A DNA stretch of 50,626 bases from Vulcanococcus limneticus LL. GTDB lineage: Bacteria; Cyanobacteriota; Cyanobacteriia; PCC-6307; Cyanobiaceae. The notes under the pieces were generated by a model. That model worked only from the letters and a program-made list of their open reading frames with translations, was not told the DNA's origin and did no database searches. The first letter of the stretch is position 1, and every line of letters begins with the position of its first letter. Location of the stretch: positions 1 to 50,626 of the forward strand of contig NZ_NQLA01000021.1 of the NCBI RefSeq assembly GCF_002252705.1, in the 5' to 3' direction. This document shows positions 35,941-44,305 of this stretch, piece by piece. The position numbers and the translations under genes were made by a program.

Positions 35941-36897
35941 CTAGGTGAGGGGCACTGCGGCATGGGGGCGCCGTCCGCGGGCAAAGCGCCAGCGGCCTTC
36001 CAGGTCGTGGTGGGCTTCCACATCCACCAGGCCACCGCTTCTGAGCAGGTTCCGCACGGTGTCACTCTGGTCGTGGTGGTGCTCCAGTAGCAGCCAGCCG
36101 CCGGGTGCCAGGGCCTGCGCGGCTCCCGCCGCCAGCTGGCGGATTGCGTCCAGGCCATCGCCGCCGCCATCGAGGGCCAGGGCGGGCTCGTGATGCCGCA
36201 CCACCGGCTCGAGCTGCTCCCACACGGCTGTGGGGATGTACGGCGGATTGCTCACCACCAGATCCAGCCGGCCCCAGAGCTCACGCAGTGGCTCCCACCA
36301 GCTGCCTTGGCGTAGCTGCACCCGGTCGCCCACCTGGGCCCGCGCCAGGTTGGCTTCAGCCTGGACCAGGGCGTCGGGGCTCAGGTCCACGGCCAGGCCC
36401 TGGCTCTGGGGCAGGCAGCGTGCCAGGGCCACGGCGAGGCAGCCGGAGCCGGTGCCGAGGTCGGCCCAGCGGTGCGGTGTCCGGGGATCCACGCCTGCGA
36501 GCGCGAGCTCCACGAGCAGCTCGGTTTCCTGGCGCGGGATCAGCACCCCGGGAGCAACCTGCAGCTCCAAATCCCGCCACGGACAGATCCCCACCAGATA
36601 TTGCAGGGGGGCGGCGCTGCGCAGGTGTTCACCCCAGAGCTGTTCCAGCTCTGCCAGATTTCGCTGCAGTCGTACGGGCCGTTGGGGGTGGAGGCGCAGG
36701 GCCTGAAGCGACTGCCATCTCACGCCGCCACCCAGATCCAACAGCCAGTCGAGGTCGCCGGCCTGGCCGCCCAAGCTCAGTTGGTGGCGACGCCAGGCCA
36801 GCAGCTCCTCCCCCGAGATCACGCGCCCGCTGGCGGTGTCCGTTGCGTTCTCACCCGGCCCCTGCGGGTTTCCGCTTTGGCGGGGGGGCTGCACCAT
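35941..36897 (-). CDS. prmC: Peptide chain release factor N5-glutamine methyltransferase
   Basis: PrmC (HemK) methylates the GGQ glutamine of release factors RF1 and RF2. The 318-residue protein has RQETE at 122-126, the SAM-binding DLGTGSG at 146-152 and the catalytic NPPY at 217-220. ATG 36897 is the annotated start; a GTG at 36822 (codon 26, VISGEELLAWRR) fits the family's usual N-terminus better and would shorten the product to 293. It lies 31 bp after dprA and upstream of tsaC, so two translation-quality enzymes are adjacent, as in many bacteria. Confidence 0.92.
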   Translation of the reverse strand: MVQPPRQSGNPQGPGENATDTASGRVISGEELLAWRRHQLSLGGQAGDLDWLLDLGGGVRWQSLQALRLHPQRPVRLQRNLAELEQLWGEHLRSAAPLQYLVGICPWRDLELQVAPGVLIPRQETELLVELALAGVDPRTPHRWADLGTGSGCLAVALARCLPQSQGLAVDLSPDALVQAEANLARAQVGDRVQLRQGSWWEPLRELWGRLDLVVSNPPYIPTAVWEQLEPVVRHHEPALALDGGGDGLDAIRQLAAGAAQALAPGGWLLLEHHHDQSDTVRNLLRSGGLVDVEAHHDLEGRWRFARGRRPHAAVPLT

Positions 36898-36928
36898 GGA
36901 TGCACCCTAGGCAGACGTGGCCGGCGCT

Positions 36929-38170
36929 TCAGCAGGGTCGCCACCACAGGCCGGGTTCGGCCCTGATCTGACCGGTGAGCTCCAGGCCCAGCAGCGCCCG
37001 GGTGACCTGGCTCGGCCCCTGACCCAGCCGGCTGCACAGCTGTTCCAGCGAGGCGCCTGCCCCCAGCGCCTCCAACAGGCCGATCGCTTCTGGCACCTCG
37101 GCGGCGTTCCCGTCTGGTCCATCGCTGGCCTGGCGATCCTTGGCGGGCTGCGCTAGGCGAGCGGAGGGCACCCGCCGTGCCAGTGGGCCCGGCCCCAGGG
37201 AGCGGATCAGATCGGCGGGATCCAGCAACACGGTGGCGCCGCTGGCCAGTAGGCGGTTGCTCCCCAGTGCCGACTGCTTGCCGGCATCGGCGGGCACCAC
37301 CCACAGGGGCAGGCTCTCGCTCCAGGCCAGCTCGGCCGAGTGCAGGGCCCCGCTATTCACAGGGCATTCCACTACCACCAGGGCCTGGGCCAGGGCCACC
37401 TGCAGGCGATTGCGCTGGGCAAAGTGGCCGGGCCGCACCGTGGCGCCCGGCTCCTGCTCACTGACCAACATCCCGGCCCTGGCGACCTCCGCCTGCAGGA
37501 CGCTGTGGTGCCGGGGGTAGACCCGCCCCAGGTGGGTGCCGAGCACGGCCACTGGCCGGCCCCCTCGCTCCAGGCATCCCTGGTGCACGGCGGCATCGAT
37601 CCCCTCGGCCAGGCCGCTTACCACCGGCCAGCCGGCCTCGGCCAGGGCGGCGCCAAGGGCCCGGGCCATGGACAGCCCGTGGGGGGAGGGGCGCCGGGTG
37701 CCCACCACGGCAATGGCCTGGCGCCGCCGCAACGGCCGCCACAGGCTGCCGTTGCCCTGCCAGTGCAGCCGCAGCGGCGGGCGTTCCAGGTTCCTGGCCG
37801 CCTCTGGAAAGCCCACATCCGGCGGCACCAGGGTGCGGCGCTGGGCGAGGCGCCGGCGGGTGGGGCCATCGATCGACGATGGGATCGGCGTGTCGCCCCA
37901 GCGCTGCCGGTAGGCCTCGATGCGTTCACTGGCGGCGCTGCCCAGCGCCAGCCGGGCCTGAAGCTCCCTGCGCGGCGCTGCCCAGGCCCGCTCCAGGCTG
38001 CCGTACGCCGTCTGCAGAGCCTGAAGGCGTTGCCAGCCGATGCCGGGGCAGCCGCTCCAGAGCAGCCACCACAGCCGGAGGGCCTCCGCGGCCCGGGGAT
38101 TCGCCTCCGGTTCAGGCACTTCAGACCGGTGCGCTTCCGCGCCGAAGGCCGCAAACAGCAGATCCCCCAT
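36929..38170 (-). CDS. dprA: DNA-processing protein DprA
   Basis: DprA (Smf) loads RecA onto incoming single-stranded DNA during natural transformation. The 413-residue protein has an N-terminal helical region (about 30-95), a Rossmann-like core with VVGTRRPSPHG at 155-165, VSGLAEGIDAAVHQG at 184-198, and PGHFAQRNRL at 247-256 (the usual NR segment), and a C-terminal winged-helix domain (about 345-410, LEQLCSRLGQGPSQVTRAL). The first 25 residues are not typical and the start could lie later. It is followed by prmC after 31 bp. With comF at 48.4 kb it hints that the organism may be transformable. Confidence 0.92.
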   Translation of the reverse strand: MGDLLFAAFGAEAHRSEVPEPEANPRAAEALRLWWLLWSGCPGIGWQRLQALQTAYGSLERAWAAPRRELQARLALGSAASERIEAYRQRWGDTPIPSSIDGPTRRRLAQRRTLVPPDVGFPEAARNLERPPLRLHWQGNGSLWRPLRRRQAIAVVGTRRPSPHGLSMARALGAALAEAGWPVVSGLAEGIDAAVHQGCLERGGRPVAVLGTHLGRVYPRHHSVLQAEVARAGMLVSEQEPGATVRPGHFAQRNRLQVALAQALVVVECPVNSGALHSAELAWSESLPLWVVPADAGKQSALGSNRLLASGATVLLDPADLIRSLGPGPLARRVPSARLAQPAKDRQASDGPDGNAAEVPEAIGLLEALGAGASLEQLCSRLGQGPSQVTRALLGLELTGQIRAEPGLWWRPC

Positions 38171-38197
38171 GCGATCCCGGGCTAGTACAGGCGTACT

Positions 38198-38665
38198 TTA
38201 GCCCTGCTCTCGTTCCTTGGTCGCGGGGCCTCGCTGCAGTCGCTCGATGGCGGCGCCCAGGTCCTCCGGCAGGCGGCGCAGCAGGCGCCGCCGATCGGGG
38301 CCCGCCGAGAGGTCCACCAGTACCAGCTCCACGCGCGCCTCGGCCGCCACCGCGCCGCTGGGGGCGATGAAGCGGCTTCGCCATGGCAGTTTCACCCCCT
38401 GGCGAGGCAGCACCGCGCTATGGAGCCGCACCCGGTCGCCGTGCAGCAGGGCCTGGCGGTAGTCGATTGCCAGGGACACCACCGGCAGCTCCAGCCCCCG
38501 TGCCGACAGGTCGCTGTAGGCAAGGCCCGCGGCGGCCAGGGCCTCGACCCGGGCCTCCTCCAGCCAGGCCAGATAGGCCCCATGCCACATCACCCCGGCG
38601 TGGTCGGTGTGCTGCGGCAGCACCCGGCGCTCCAGGGTCCAGCCGTTGGGCAGTTGTGGCTCCAT
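38198..38665 (-). CDS. Acyl-CoA thioesterase, 4-hydroxybenzoyl-CoA type hotdog fold
   Basis: This 155-residue hotdog-fold enzyme has the motif HTDHAGVMWHGAYLAWLEEAR at about 19-39, with D21 as the likely catalytic residue. Related cyanobacterial enzymes hydrolyse 1,4-dihydroxy-2-naphthoyl-CoA in phylloquinone synthesis, but other acyl-CoA substrates are possible. ATG 38665 is preferred; the open frame to 39073 is antisense to the stress-protein gene. It lies 27 bp upstream of dprA on the same strand and 70 bp from the divergent stress-protein gene. Confidence 0.84.
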   Translation of the reverse strand: MEPQLPNGWTLERRVLPQHTDHAGVMWHGAYLAWLEEARVEALAAAGLAYSDLSARGLELPVVSLAIDYRQALLHGDRVRLHSAVLPRQGVKLPWRSRFIAPSGAVAAEARVELVLVDLSAGPDRRRLLRRLPEDLGAAIERLQRGPATKEREQG

Positions 38666-38735
38666 CACGGTGTGCGCTCCCGGCTGCTCAGCCCTTCGAA
38701 TCGGCCATAGGCTGCCGGAGCGCGTTGCAACAGCC

Positions 38736-39584
38736 GTGTTCCGCAACCTTCTGATCGCCGATTCCGGCAAGGGCCACGTCGAGGAGATGGTGCGCATGCT
38801 GCGCGACATCCCCACCGTGCGCCAGGCCCGCCTCAACCTGCTGCACGTGGTGCCGGAGCAGGCCGGCGAGAACTTCGAGGAGCACTGGCAGAATGCCGCC
38901 GGCATCGTGGCCGAGGCTGTCAAGCGCCTGGGCCTTGACCCCAGCGAGATCAACACGATCATCCGCCAGGGCGACACCAAGCAGACCGTGCTGAAGGTGG
39001 CCGATGAGCTCGACAGCGACCTGATCGTGATGGGCTCTCGCGGCCTGGGTCGGCTCCAGTCGATCCTCAGCAACAGCGCCAGCCAGTACGTCTTCCAGCT
39101 CTCGACCCGGCCGATGCTGCTGGTGCGCGACGACCTCTACGTGCGCCACATCAACCGTGTGGTGGTGGCGATCGACGGCACTGGCGTCGGTGACGATGCC
39201 CTGCGTCTGGCGGCCGAACTGGTGCGGGGCATCCCCGGCGGCAGCCTGATCGGCGTCCACATCAGCCGCCAGGACATCACCCCGTCACGCGGAGGCAAGT
39301 CGCCCGCGGACGAACTGCTCGAGAAGGCGGTTCAGCGGGCCCGGGGCCTCGGCGTGGAGCTCCAGCCGGTCCATGCCACCGGCGACATCGGCCGCGGGGT
39401 CTGCGCCGCCGCCGCCGAACACAAGGCCGACCTGGTGGTGATCGCCTCCCAGGACCGGCGCCCGCTCGTGGCCAAGGCTCTGGTGGACCTGGATCGCCTG
39501 CTGGGCACCTCGGTGAGCGACTACATCCGGGTTCACGCCCCAGCGCCGGTGCTGTTGGTGCGCGAGCCGGAGGGGCGCCGCTGA
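38736..39584 (+). CDS. Universal stress protein with two UspA domains
   Basis: The 282-residue product holds two UspA domains (about 1-133 and 138-282). The first has an ATP-binding-type motif GSRGLGRLQSILSNS near 98-112; the second has the weaker ASQDRRPLVAKALV near 235-248. N-termini of both halves read as beta-strand plus loop (FRNLLIADSG; RVVVAIDGTG). Tandem Usp proteins act in stress tolerance, but no target can be assigned. The start is GTG 38736, exactly where the first domain's strand begins; the frame upstream is antisense to the thioesterase gene. It ends near a hairpin shared with convergent psbM. Confidence 0.88.
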   Translation: MFRNLLIADSGKGHVEEMVRMLRDIPTVRQARLNLLHVVPEQAGENFEEHWQNAAGIVAEAVKRLGLDPSEINTIIRQGDTKQTVLKVADELDSDLIVMGSRGLGRLQSILSNSASQYVFQLSTRPMLLVRDDLYVRHINRVVVAIDGTGVGDDALRLAAELVRGIPGGSLIGVHISRQDITPSRGGKSPADELLEKAVQRARGLGVELQPVHATGDIGRGVCAAAAEHKADLVVIASQDRRPLVAKALVDLDRLLGTSVSDYIRVHAPAPVLLVREPEGRR

Positions 39585-39626
39585 AGGCGCAGGCCGTCCC
39601 GCTACCCGAATCTGGAGCGGTATGAG

Positions 39627-39667
39627 CAAACCCCCGGTCAGGGCCTTGGGCCTCGACCGGGGGTTTG
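39627..39667. terminator. Bidirectional hairpin between the stress-protein gene and psbM
   Basis: CAAACCCCCGGTC (39627-39639) pairs exactly with GACCGGGGGTTTG (39655-39667), a perfect 13-bp stem; GGCC-TTG-GGCC in the loop extends it. T-runs are short on both sides (GTTTGTGTT on the plus strand), so termination may be partial, but the placement between convergent genes is right. Confidence 0.72.
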
Positions 39668-39741
39668 TGTTGGGTGCACTGTGGACTCGCTCTAGGTCTG
39701 CCGAGCTGTCAGGGCGAAGGCGGACCAGGACGACCAGCCGA

Positions 39742-39849
39742 TCAGCCGCCCTGGCGGCTGCTGGTCTGGATATAGAGCACGATCAGGAACACCGCTGGAA
39801 CCAGCACGAACAACAGGCTGGCGACGAAGCCGAGGTCGTTGGTTTCCAT
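39742..39849 (-). CDS. psbM: Photosystem II protein M
   Basis: PsbM is a single-helix subunit at the photosystem II dimer interface. The 35-residue peptide begins [14 protein letters not shown] and continues through a hydrophobic helix to [11 protein letters not shown], a near-exact match to known cyanobacterial PsbM in length and sequence. It runs from ATG 39849 to TGA at 39742-39744. It lies 48 bp downstream of the [2Fe-2S] protein gene on the same strand and close to psbB, an arrangement seen in other picocyanobacteria. Confidence 0.95.
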   Translation of the reverse strand: METNDLGFVASLLFVLVPAVFLIVLYIQTSSRQGG

Positions 39850-39897
39850 GGCATTGGGATTGAGCCCTGCGACCGTATCACCGCCGATCGGCTCACC

Positions 39898-40398
39898 TCA
39901 GGCCTCTTCATCCGCCGTTGTGCTTTCGCCGCCGCCGGGCTGCTCCGGGGCCCTCGCCTCGAGATCCTGGCCCTGCGGGAGCTCATCGGCTGCGCTCTCA
40001 ATCTCACTCTCCTCGATGGGCCAGGCGGTGGGGCCAGCGGGCAGGGGCTCGGCCTTGGCGGCCGCAATCCGCGCCTCGGCGTCGGCCAGGCCCGCCTGGG
40101 GCCGGGTCAGCACCAGCACGGAGTGCTGCACCAGGGTCTGACAGGCCAGGCGCCACTGCTGGGGCCGGCGCAGCAGCTTGCGCTCCTCCACGGCAGTGCG
40201 GGCGCTGAGGCTGCCGGGTGAACTCTCCCCCACCACCTCCACGAAGCAGGTGATGCACTGGCCGCAGCCACCGCAGTTGCCGAGCTTGCCCTTGAGTCCG
40301 TAGAGCTCCAGCCCCTCGCGCAGGGCCACCTCGCGCAGGTTCTCGCCGGGGTAGCACTCCACATCGCGCCCCTCGCGCACGAATCGGATCACGGGCAT
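39898..40398 (-). CDS. [2Fe-2S] ferredoxin-like protein with acidic tail
   Basis: The 166-residue protein has a ferredoxin domain in residues 1-95 with cysteines C42, C45, C48, C51 and C86. The spacing C42-x5-C48-x2-C51-x34-C86 is that of adrenodoxin-type rather than plant-type ferredoxins; C45 is an extra cysteine within the loop (NCGGCGQCITC). Residues 100-166 form an Ala/Glu/Pro-rich acidic tail with no known domain. The redox partner is unknown. ATG 40398 is the conserved start (MPVIRFV). It is divergent from psbB and upstream of psbM, so a link to photosystem II assembly or repair is possible but unproved. Confidence 0.86.
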   Translation of the reverse strand: MPVIRFVREGRDVECYPGENLREVALREGLELYGLKGKLGNCGGCGQCITCFVEVVGESSPGSLSARTAVEERKLLRRPQQWRLACQTLVQHSVLVLTRPQAGLADAEARIAAAKAEPLPAGPTAWPIEESEIESAADELPQGQDLEARAPEQPGGGESTTADEEA

Positions 40399-40716
40399 GG
40401 CGGAGGTGGCGAATCTCCTCCATTGTGAGTGGTCGCGTTGCGTTTTGTAACCGCTGCGCCTGCGCCGTTGGCCTCGCGCCAGCTCCCTGAGTCGCCTGGC
40501 CCGCGTCAGGCCGGCCCCGCGCCCCATCACGGCTCATTTCAGCTCCAGGCGGGGCAATCCGCTGGGCCTATGGAACCCCTTACCATCGCCAGCACGGATC
40601 GAGCCTTGACTGGGTTCCGCTCTGCGGTCCCCCCCCAGCTCATCTCGGTCGTGCTGCTGTCCGCCCCCGGGTCCACCGGTTCGGACGGCTGGTTGTTACC
40701 CCGGACCTAAACCCCC
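40399..40716. promoter_or_regulatory. Divergent promoter region of psbB and the ferredoxin-like gene
   Basis: This 318-bp gap holds no convincing gene. A TACCAT at 40581-40586 is a possible -10 for psbB, leaving a leader of about 125 nt; no clear -35 is seen. The bases before the psbB ATG (CCCCGGACCTAAACCCCC) lack a Shine-Dalgarno sequence, as is common for cyanobacterial photosystem genes. Confidence 0.4.
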
Positions 40717-42276
40717 ATGGGATTGCCCTGGTATCGGGTGCACACGGTCGTCATCAACGACCCGGGCCGTCTGTTGGCCGTGCACCTCATGCACACCGCT
40801 CTGGTCGCCGGCTGGGCCGGCTCCATGGCTCTCTACGAGCTGGCCATCTTCGATCCCTCCGACCCGGTGCTCAACCCCATGTGGCGCCAGGGCATGTTCG
40901 TCATGCCCTTCATGGCGCGTCTGGGCGTGACCGGCAGCTGGAGTGGCTGGAGCATCACCGGTGAAACCGGTGTTGACCCCGGCTTCTGGAGTTTCGAAGG
41001 TGTGGCAGCAGCCCACATCATTTTCAGCGGCCTGCTCTTCCTGGCCGCCATCTGGCACTGGACCTACTGGGATCTGGAAATCTGGCAGGACCCCCGCACC
41101 GGCGAGCCGGCGCTGGACCTGCCCAAGATCTTCGGCATCCACCTGCTGCTGGCGGGCCTCGGCTGCTTCGGCTTCGGCGCCTTCCACCTCACCGGCGTGT
41201 TCGGCCCCGGCATGTGGATCTCAGATCCCTATGGCCTCACCGGACACTTGGAGGCCGTGCAGCCGTCCTGGGGACCTGAGGGCTTCAACCCCTTCAATCC
41301 TGGCGGCATCGTGGCCCACCACATTGCCGCCGGCATTGTGGGGATCATCGCTGGCATCTTCCACATCACCACCCGTCCGCCGGAGCGCCTTTACAAGGCC
41401 CTGCGTATGGGCAACATCGAGACGGTGCTCGCGAGCGCCATTGCCGCTGTGTTCTTCGCCGCCTTCGTGGTGGCGGGCACCATGTGGTACGGAGCGGCGG
41501 CCACCCCGGTCGAGCTGTTCGGCCCCACTCGCTACCAGTGGGACCAGGGCTACTTCAGAACCGAGATCAACCGCCGCGTGCAGACCGCCCTCGATGGTGG
41601 TGCCAGCAAGGCGGAGGCCTACGCCGCCATCCCTGAGAAGCTCGCCTTCTACGACTACGTCGGAAACAGCCCGGCCAAGGGCGGCCTGTTCCGCGTCGGC
41701 CCGATGGTGAACGGCGACGGTCTGCCCACCGGCTGGCTGGGTCACATCAGCTTCACCGACAAGGAAGGCCGCGATCTGCAGGTCCGCCGCCTGCCCAACT
41801 TCTTCGAGAACTTCCCAGTGGTTCTGGAAGACAGCCAGGGCGTCGTCCGCGCTGACATCCCCTTCCGCCGCGCTGAGGCGAAGTACTCCTTCGAGCAGAC
41901 CGGTGTGACGGCCACCGTCTACGGCGGTGCCCTCAACGGCCAGAGCTTCACTGATCCCGCCGACGTGAAGCGTCTCGCCCGCAAGGCCCAGTTGGGTGAA
42001 GCGTTCGAATTCGACCGCGAGACCTATCACTCTGACGGCACCTTCCGCAGCTCCCCCCGCGGCTGGTTCACCTTCGGCCACGCCACCTTCGCCCTGCTGT
42101 TCTTCTTCGGCCACATCTGGCACGGTGCCCGCACCCTATACCGCGACGTGTTCGCCGGTATTGACCCGGATCTGGGCGAACAGGTGGAATTCGGTCTGTT
42201 CCAGAAACTGGGCGACCGCTCCACTCGCCGCCTGCCGGAGGGCTTCGTGCCCCCCGCCGGCAGCACCCTCAGCTGA
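40717..42276 (+). CDS. psbB: Photosystem II CP47 chlorophyll apoprotein
   Basis: CP47 is the inner antenna of photosystem II, with six membrane helices and a large lumenal loop between helices V and VI. The 519-residue product is full length, beginning [12 protein letters not shown] and carrying the conserved His ligands in [11 protein letters not shown] and [10 protein letters not shown]. The large loop covers about 255-450 and the last helix is near 455 ([17 protein letters not shown]). It is followed by psbT after 24 bp and a strong terminator, so psbBT is a two-gene transcript. Confidence 0.98.
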   Translation: MGLPWYRVHTVVINDPGRLLAVHLMHTALVAGWAGSMALYELAIFDPSDPVLNPMWRQGMFVMPFMARLGVTGSWSGWSITGETGVDPGFWSFEGVAAAHIIFSGLLFLAAIWHWTYWDLEIWQDPRTGEPALDLPKIFGIHLLLAGLGCFGFGAFHLTGVFGPGMWISDPYGLTGHLEAVQPSWGPEGFNPFNPGGIVAHHIAAGIVGIIAGIFHITTRPPERLYKALRMGNIETVLASAIAAVFFAAFVVAGTMWYGAAATPVELFGPTRYQWDQGYFRTEINRRVQTALDGGASKAEAYAAIPEKLAFYDYVGNSPAKGGLFRVGPMVNGDGLPTGWLGHISFTDKEGRDLQVRRLPNFFENFPVVLEDSQGVVRADIPFRRAEAKYSFEQTGVTATVYGGALNGQSFTDPADVKRLARKAQLGEAFEFDRETYHSDGTFRSSPRGWFTFGHATFALLFFFGHIWHGARTLYRDVFAGIDPDLGEQVEFGLFQKLGDRSTRRLPEGFVPPAGSTLS

Positions 42277-42300
42277 CCGCCAGTTCCACCGAGGTAACCC

Positions 42301-42396
42301 ATGGAAAGCTTCGCTTACATCCTGATCCTCACGCTGGCGATCGCCACCCTGTTCTTCGCCATCGCCTTCCGCGATCCCCCGAAGATCGGCAAGTGA
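42301..42396 (+). CDS. psbT: Photosystem II protein T
   Basis: PsbT is a one-helix subunit near the photosystem II dimer interface and the QA site. The 31-residue peptide [19 protein letters not shown]… ends in RDPPKIGK, matching the family. It runs from ATG 42301 to TGA at 42394-42396, 24 bp after psbB and 29 bp before the terminator. Confidence 0.96.
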   Translation: MESFAYILILTLAIATLFFAIAFRDPPKIGK

Positions 42397-42425
42397 ATCC
42401 GGACCGGGCCCGTTTGGGCTCTTCT

Positions 42426-42451
42426 GCCCCCGCCTTGGCGGGGGCTTTTTT
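42426..42451 (+). terminator. Intrinsic terminator of psbB-psbT
   Basis: GCCCCCGCC (42426-42434) and GGCGGGGGC (42437-42445) form a GC-rich stem with a tight loop, followed by TTTTTT at 42446-42451. It sits 29 bp past psbT. Confidence 0.92.
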
Positions 42452-42587
42452 GTGGCTCCGGCCGCTGAGACTCAGGCTCCGCTGGGGGGTGCTCGCGCCA
42501 GCGGCGCCAGATCCATTGCGCCAGAACCCTTCTCATCGGGGGCTTTGGTGTCTACACTTGCGGCACGCCCATGCGGTATCCCTAGGG

Positions 42588-43085
42588 ATGCAATGTCCCT
42601 CCTGCCAGCACACCGAGAGTCGCGTGCTCGAGTCGCGTTCCGCCGACTCGGGTCGCAGTGTGCGTCGCCGGCGTGAGTGCCTGCACTGCGACTTTCGCTT
42701 CACCACCTACGAGCGCGTCGAGACCGTGCCGATCACGGTGGTCAAACGCAATGGCAGCCGCGAGACCTTCAGCCGCGGCAAACTGCTGCATGGCCTGCTT
42801 CGCGCCTGTGAGAAGACGGGGCTCGAGCCTGCCCGGCTCGAGACCGTGGTCGATGACCTGGAGTTGCAGCTGCAGGGCCGCAGCGGCCGCGAGGTGACCA
42901 GCAGCGAGATCGGTGAACTGGTGCTGGCCCAGCTCAGCGAGATGAGCGAGGTGGCCTACGTACGCTTTGCCTCGGTGTATCGCCAGTTCCAGGGCATCAG
43001 TGATTTCGTCGCCACCCTGGAGGGCCTCAGCCGCAGGCCGGGCCAGAAGGGTCGCGCTGCCGTCAAGTTGGCGGTCGTGGGCTGA
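42588..43085 (+). CDS. nrdR: Transcriptional regulator NrdR
   Basis: NrdR represses ribonucleotide reductase genes in response to ATP/dATP. The 165-residue protein has an N-terminal zinc ribbon with C3, C6, C31 and C34 and an ATP-cone domain (about 49-139, [17 protein letters not shown]). ATG 42588 opens on the invariant MQCPSC; the frame extends back into psbT but without a better start. A TACACT at 42553-42558 could be the -10. It lies upstream of rpsA, separated by 141 bp containing a separate promoter-like sequence. Confidence 0.95.
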   Translation: MQCPSCQHTESRVLESRSADSGRSVRRRRECLHCDFRFTTYERVETVPITVVKRNGSRETFSRGKLLHGLLRACEKTGLEPARLETVVDDLELQLQGRSGREVTSSEIGELVLAQLSEMSEVAYVRFASVYRQFQGISDFVATLEGLSRRPGQKGRAAVKLAVVG

Positions 43086-43144
43086 GTCGCGCTGGCATCG
43101 GGTCACGGCGCCCTAGTCAGTTCCAGCGGGACAGGGTCTGTTGG

Positions 43145-43150
43145 TACGAT
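43145..43150 (+). promoter_or_regulatory. Candidate -10 element of rpsA
   Basis: TACGAT, preceded by TGTTGG, resembles an extended -10 box. The -35 region (around TTCCAG near 43119) is poor. A start about 7 bp downstream would place the hairpin at 43157-43190 at the very 5' end of the mRNA. Confidence 0.4.
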
Positions 43151-43156
43151 CGTGGA

Positions 43157-43190
43157 TTCCCCACGCGCCGTCGGCGGACGGTGTGGGGAA
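43157..43190 (+). promoter_or_regulatory. Strong hairpin in the rpsA leader
   Basis: TTCCCCAC (43157-43164) pairs exactly with GTGGGGAA (43183-43190). Inside it CCGTC (43068+100 to 43172) pairs with GACGG (43177-43181) around GGCG. The two stems are separated by an asymmetric bulge (GCG against T). There is no T-run, so it is not a terminator. It lies 37 bp before the rpsA ATG and could be a 5' stabiliser or the target of S1 autoregulation. Confidence 0.55.
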
Positions 43191-43226
43191 CTCCATCGCC
43201 CTGCCCCAGGCAGTCCGCCACTCTCC

Positions 43227-44291
43227 ATGACCGTGACCCCTTCCGACCTCAACGCCAGTGAGGCCGATCTCGCCGCTGCCGACCTCGAGTTTGCCATCGA
43301 CGCCGCAGCCGACCTCGACATCCCGGAAGAGGTGCCCACCGCCGATGACCCCAGCAGCCGCGCTGCGGCCCGGGACATGGACGGCGTGGGCTTCACGCTG
43401 GAGGAGTTCGCGTCGCTGCTCAGCAAGTACGACTACAACTTCAAGCCCGGAGACGTGGTGAAGGGCACCGTGTTCGCCATGGAGCCCAAGGGCGCCATGA
43501 TCGACATCGGCGCCAAGACCGCCGCCTTCATGCCCATGCAGGAGGTGTCGATCAACCGGGTGGAGAGCATCTCCGACGTGCTTGAGCCCGGTGAGGTGCG
43601 CGAGTTCTTCATCCTCAGCGAGGAGAACGAGGACGGTCAGCTCACCCTCTCGATCCGTCGCATCGAGTACCAGCGGGCCTGGGAGCGGGTGCGTCAGCTG
43701 CAGAAGGAAGACGCCACCATCTACTCCGAGGTGTTTGCCACCAACCGAGGTGGTGCCCTGGTGCGGGTGGAAGGCCTGCGCGGCTTCATCCCCGGCAGCC
43801 ACATCAGCACCCGCAAGCCCAAGGAAGACCTCGTCGCCGACTTCCTGCCCCTCAAGTTCCTGGAGGTGGACGAGGAGCGCAACCGCCTGGTGCTCAGCCA
43901 TCGCCGCGCCCTGGTGGAGCGCAAGATGAATCGCCTCGAGGTGGGCGAAGTTGTGATCGGTACCGTCCGTGGTATCAAGCCCTACGGCGCCTTCATCGAC
44001 ATCGGTGGTGTCAGTGGCCTGCTGCACATCTCCGAGATCAGCCATGAGCACATCGAGACGCCCCACACGGTGCTCAATGTGAACGACCAGATGAAGGTCA
44101 TGATCATCGACCTCGACGCCGAGCGCGGCCGGATCTCCCTTTCCACCAAGGCCCTCGAGCCCGAACCCGGCGACATGCTCACCGACCCCCAGAAGGTGTT
44201 TGAGAAGGCCGAGGAGATGGCTGCCCGCTACAAGCAGATGCTGCTGGAGCAGGCTGAGGAGAACGAGCCCATGGGCGTCACCCTCGACTGA
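43227..44291 (+). CDS. rpsA: 30S ribosomal protein S1
   Basis: The 354-residue product has three S1 RNA-binding domains: about 72-142 (PGDVVKGTVFAMEPKGAMIDIGAK), about 158-225 (GALVRVEGLRGFIPGSHIS) and about 240-312 (VGEVVIGTVRGIKPYGAFIDIGG). This is the short cyanobacterial/plastid form rather than the six-domain E. coli S1. The first 50 residues are acidic and Ala-rich and vary between species. It recruits mRNA to the small subunit. ATG 43227 is preferred over the upstream frame to 43152, which would run through the leader hairpin. It is followed by the HAD gene after 14 bp. Confidence 0.95.
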   Translation: MTVTPSDLNASEADLAAADLEFAIDAAADLDIPEEVPTADDPSSRAAARDMDGVGFTLEEFASLLSKYDYNFKPGDVVKGTVFAMEPKGAMIDIGAKTAAFMPMQEVSINRVESISDVLEPGEVREFFILSEENEDGQLTLSIRRIEYQRAWERVRQLQKEDATIYSEVFATNRGGALVRVEGLRGFIPGSHISTRKPKEDLVADFLPLKFLEVDEERNRLVLSHRRALVERKMNRLEVGEVVIGTVRGIKPYGAFIDIGGVSGLLHISEISHEHIETPHTVLNVNDQMKVMIIDLDAERGRISLSTKALEPEPGDMLTDPQKVFEKAEEMAARYKQMLLEQAEENEPMGVTLD

Positions 44292-44305
44292 TCCCAGGTT
44301 CCCCC

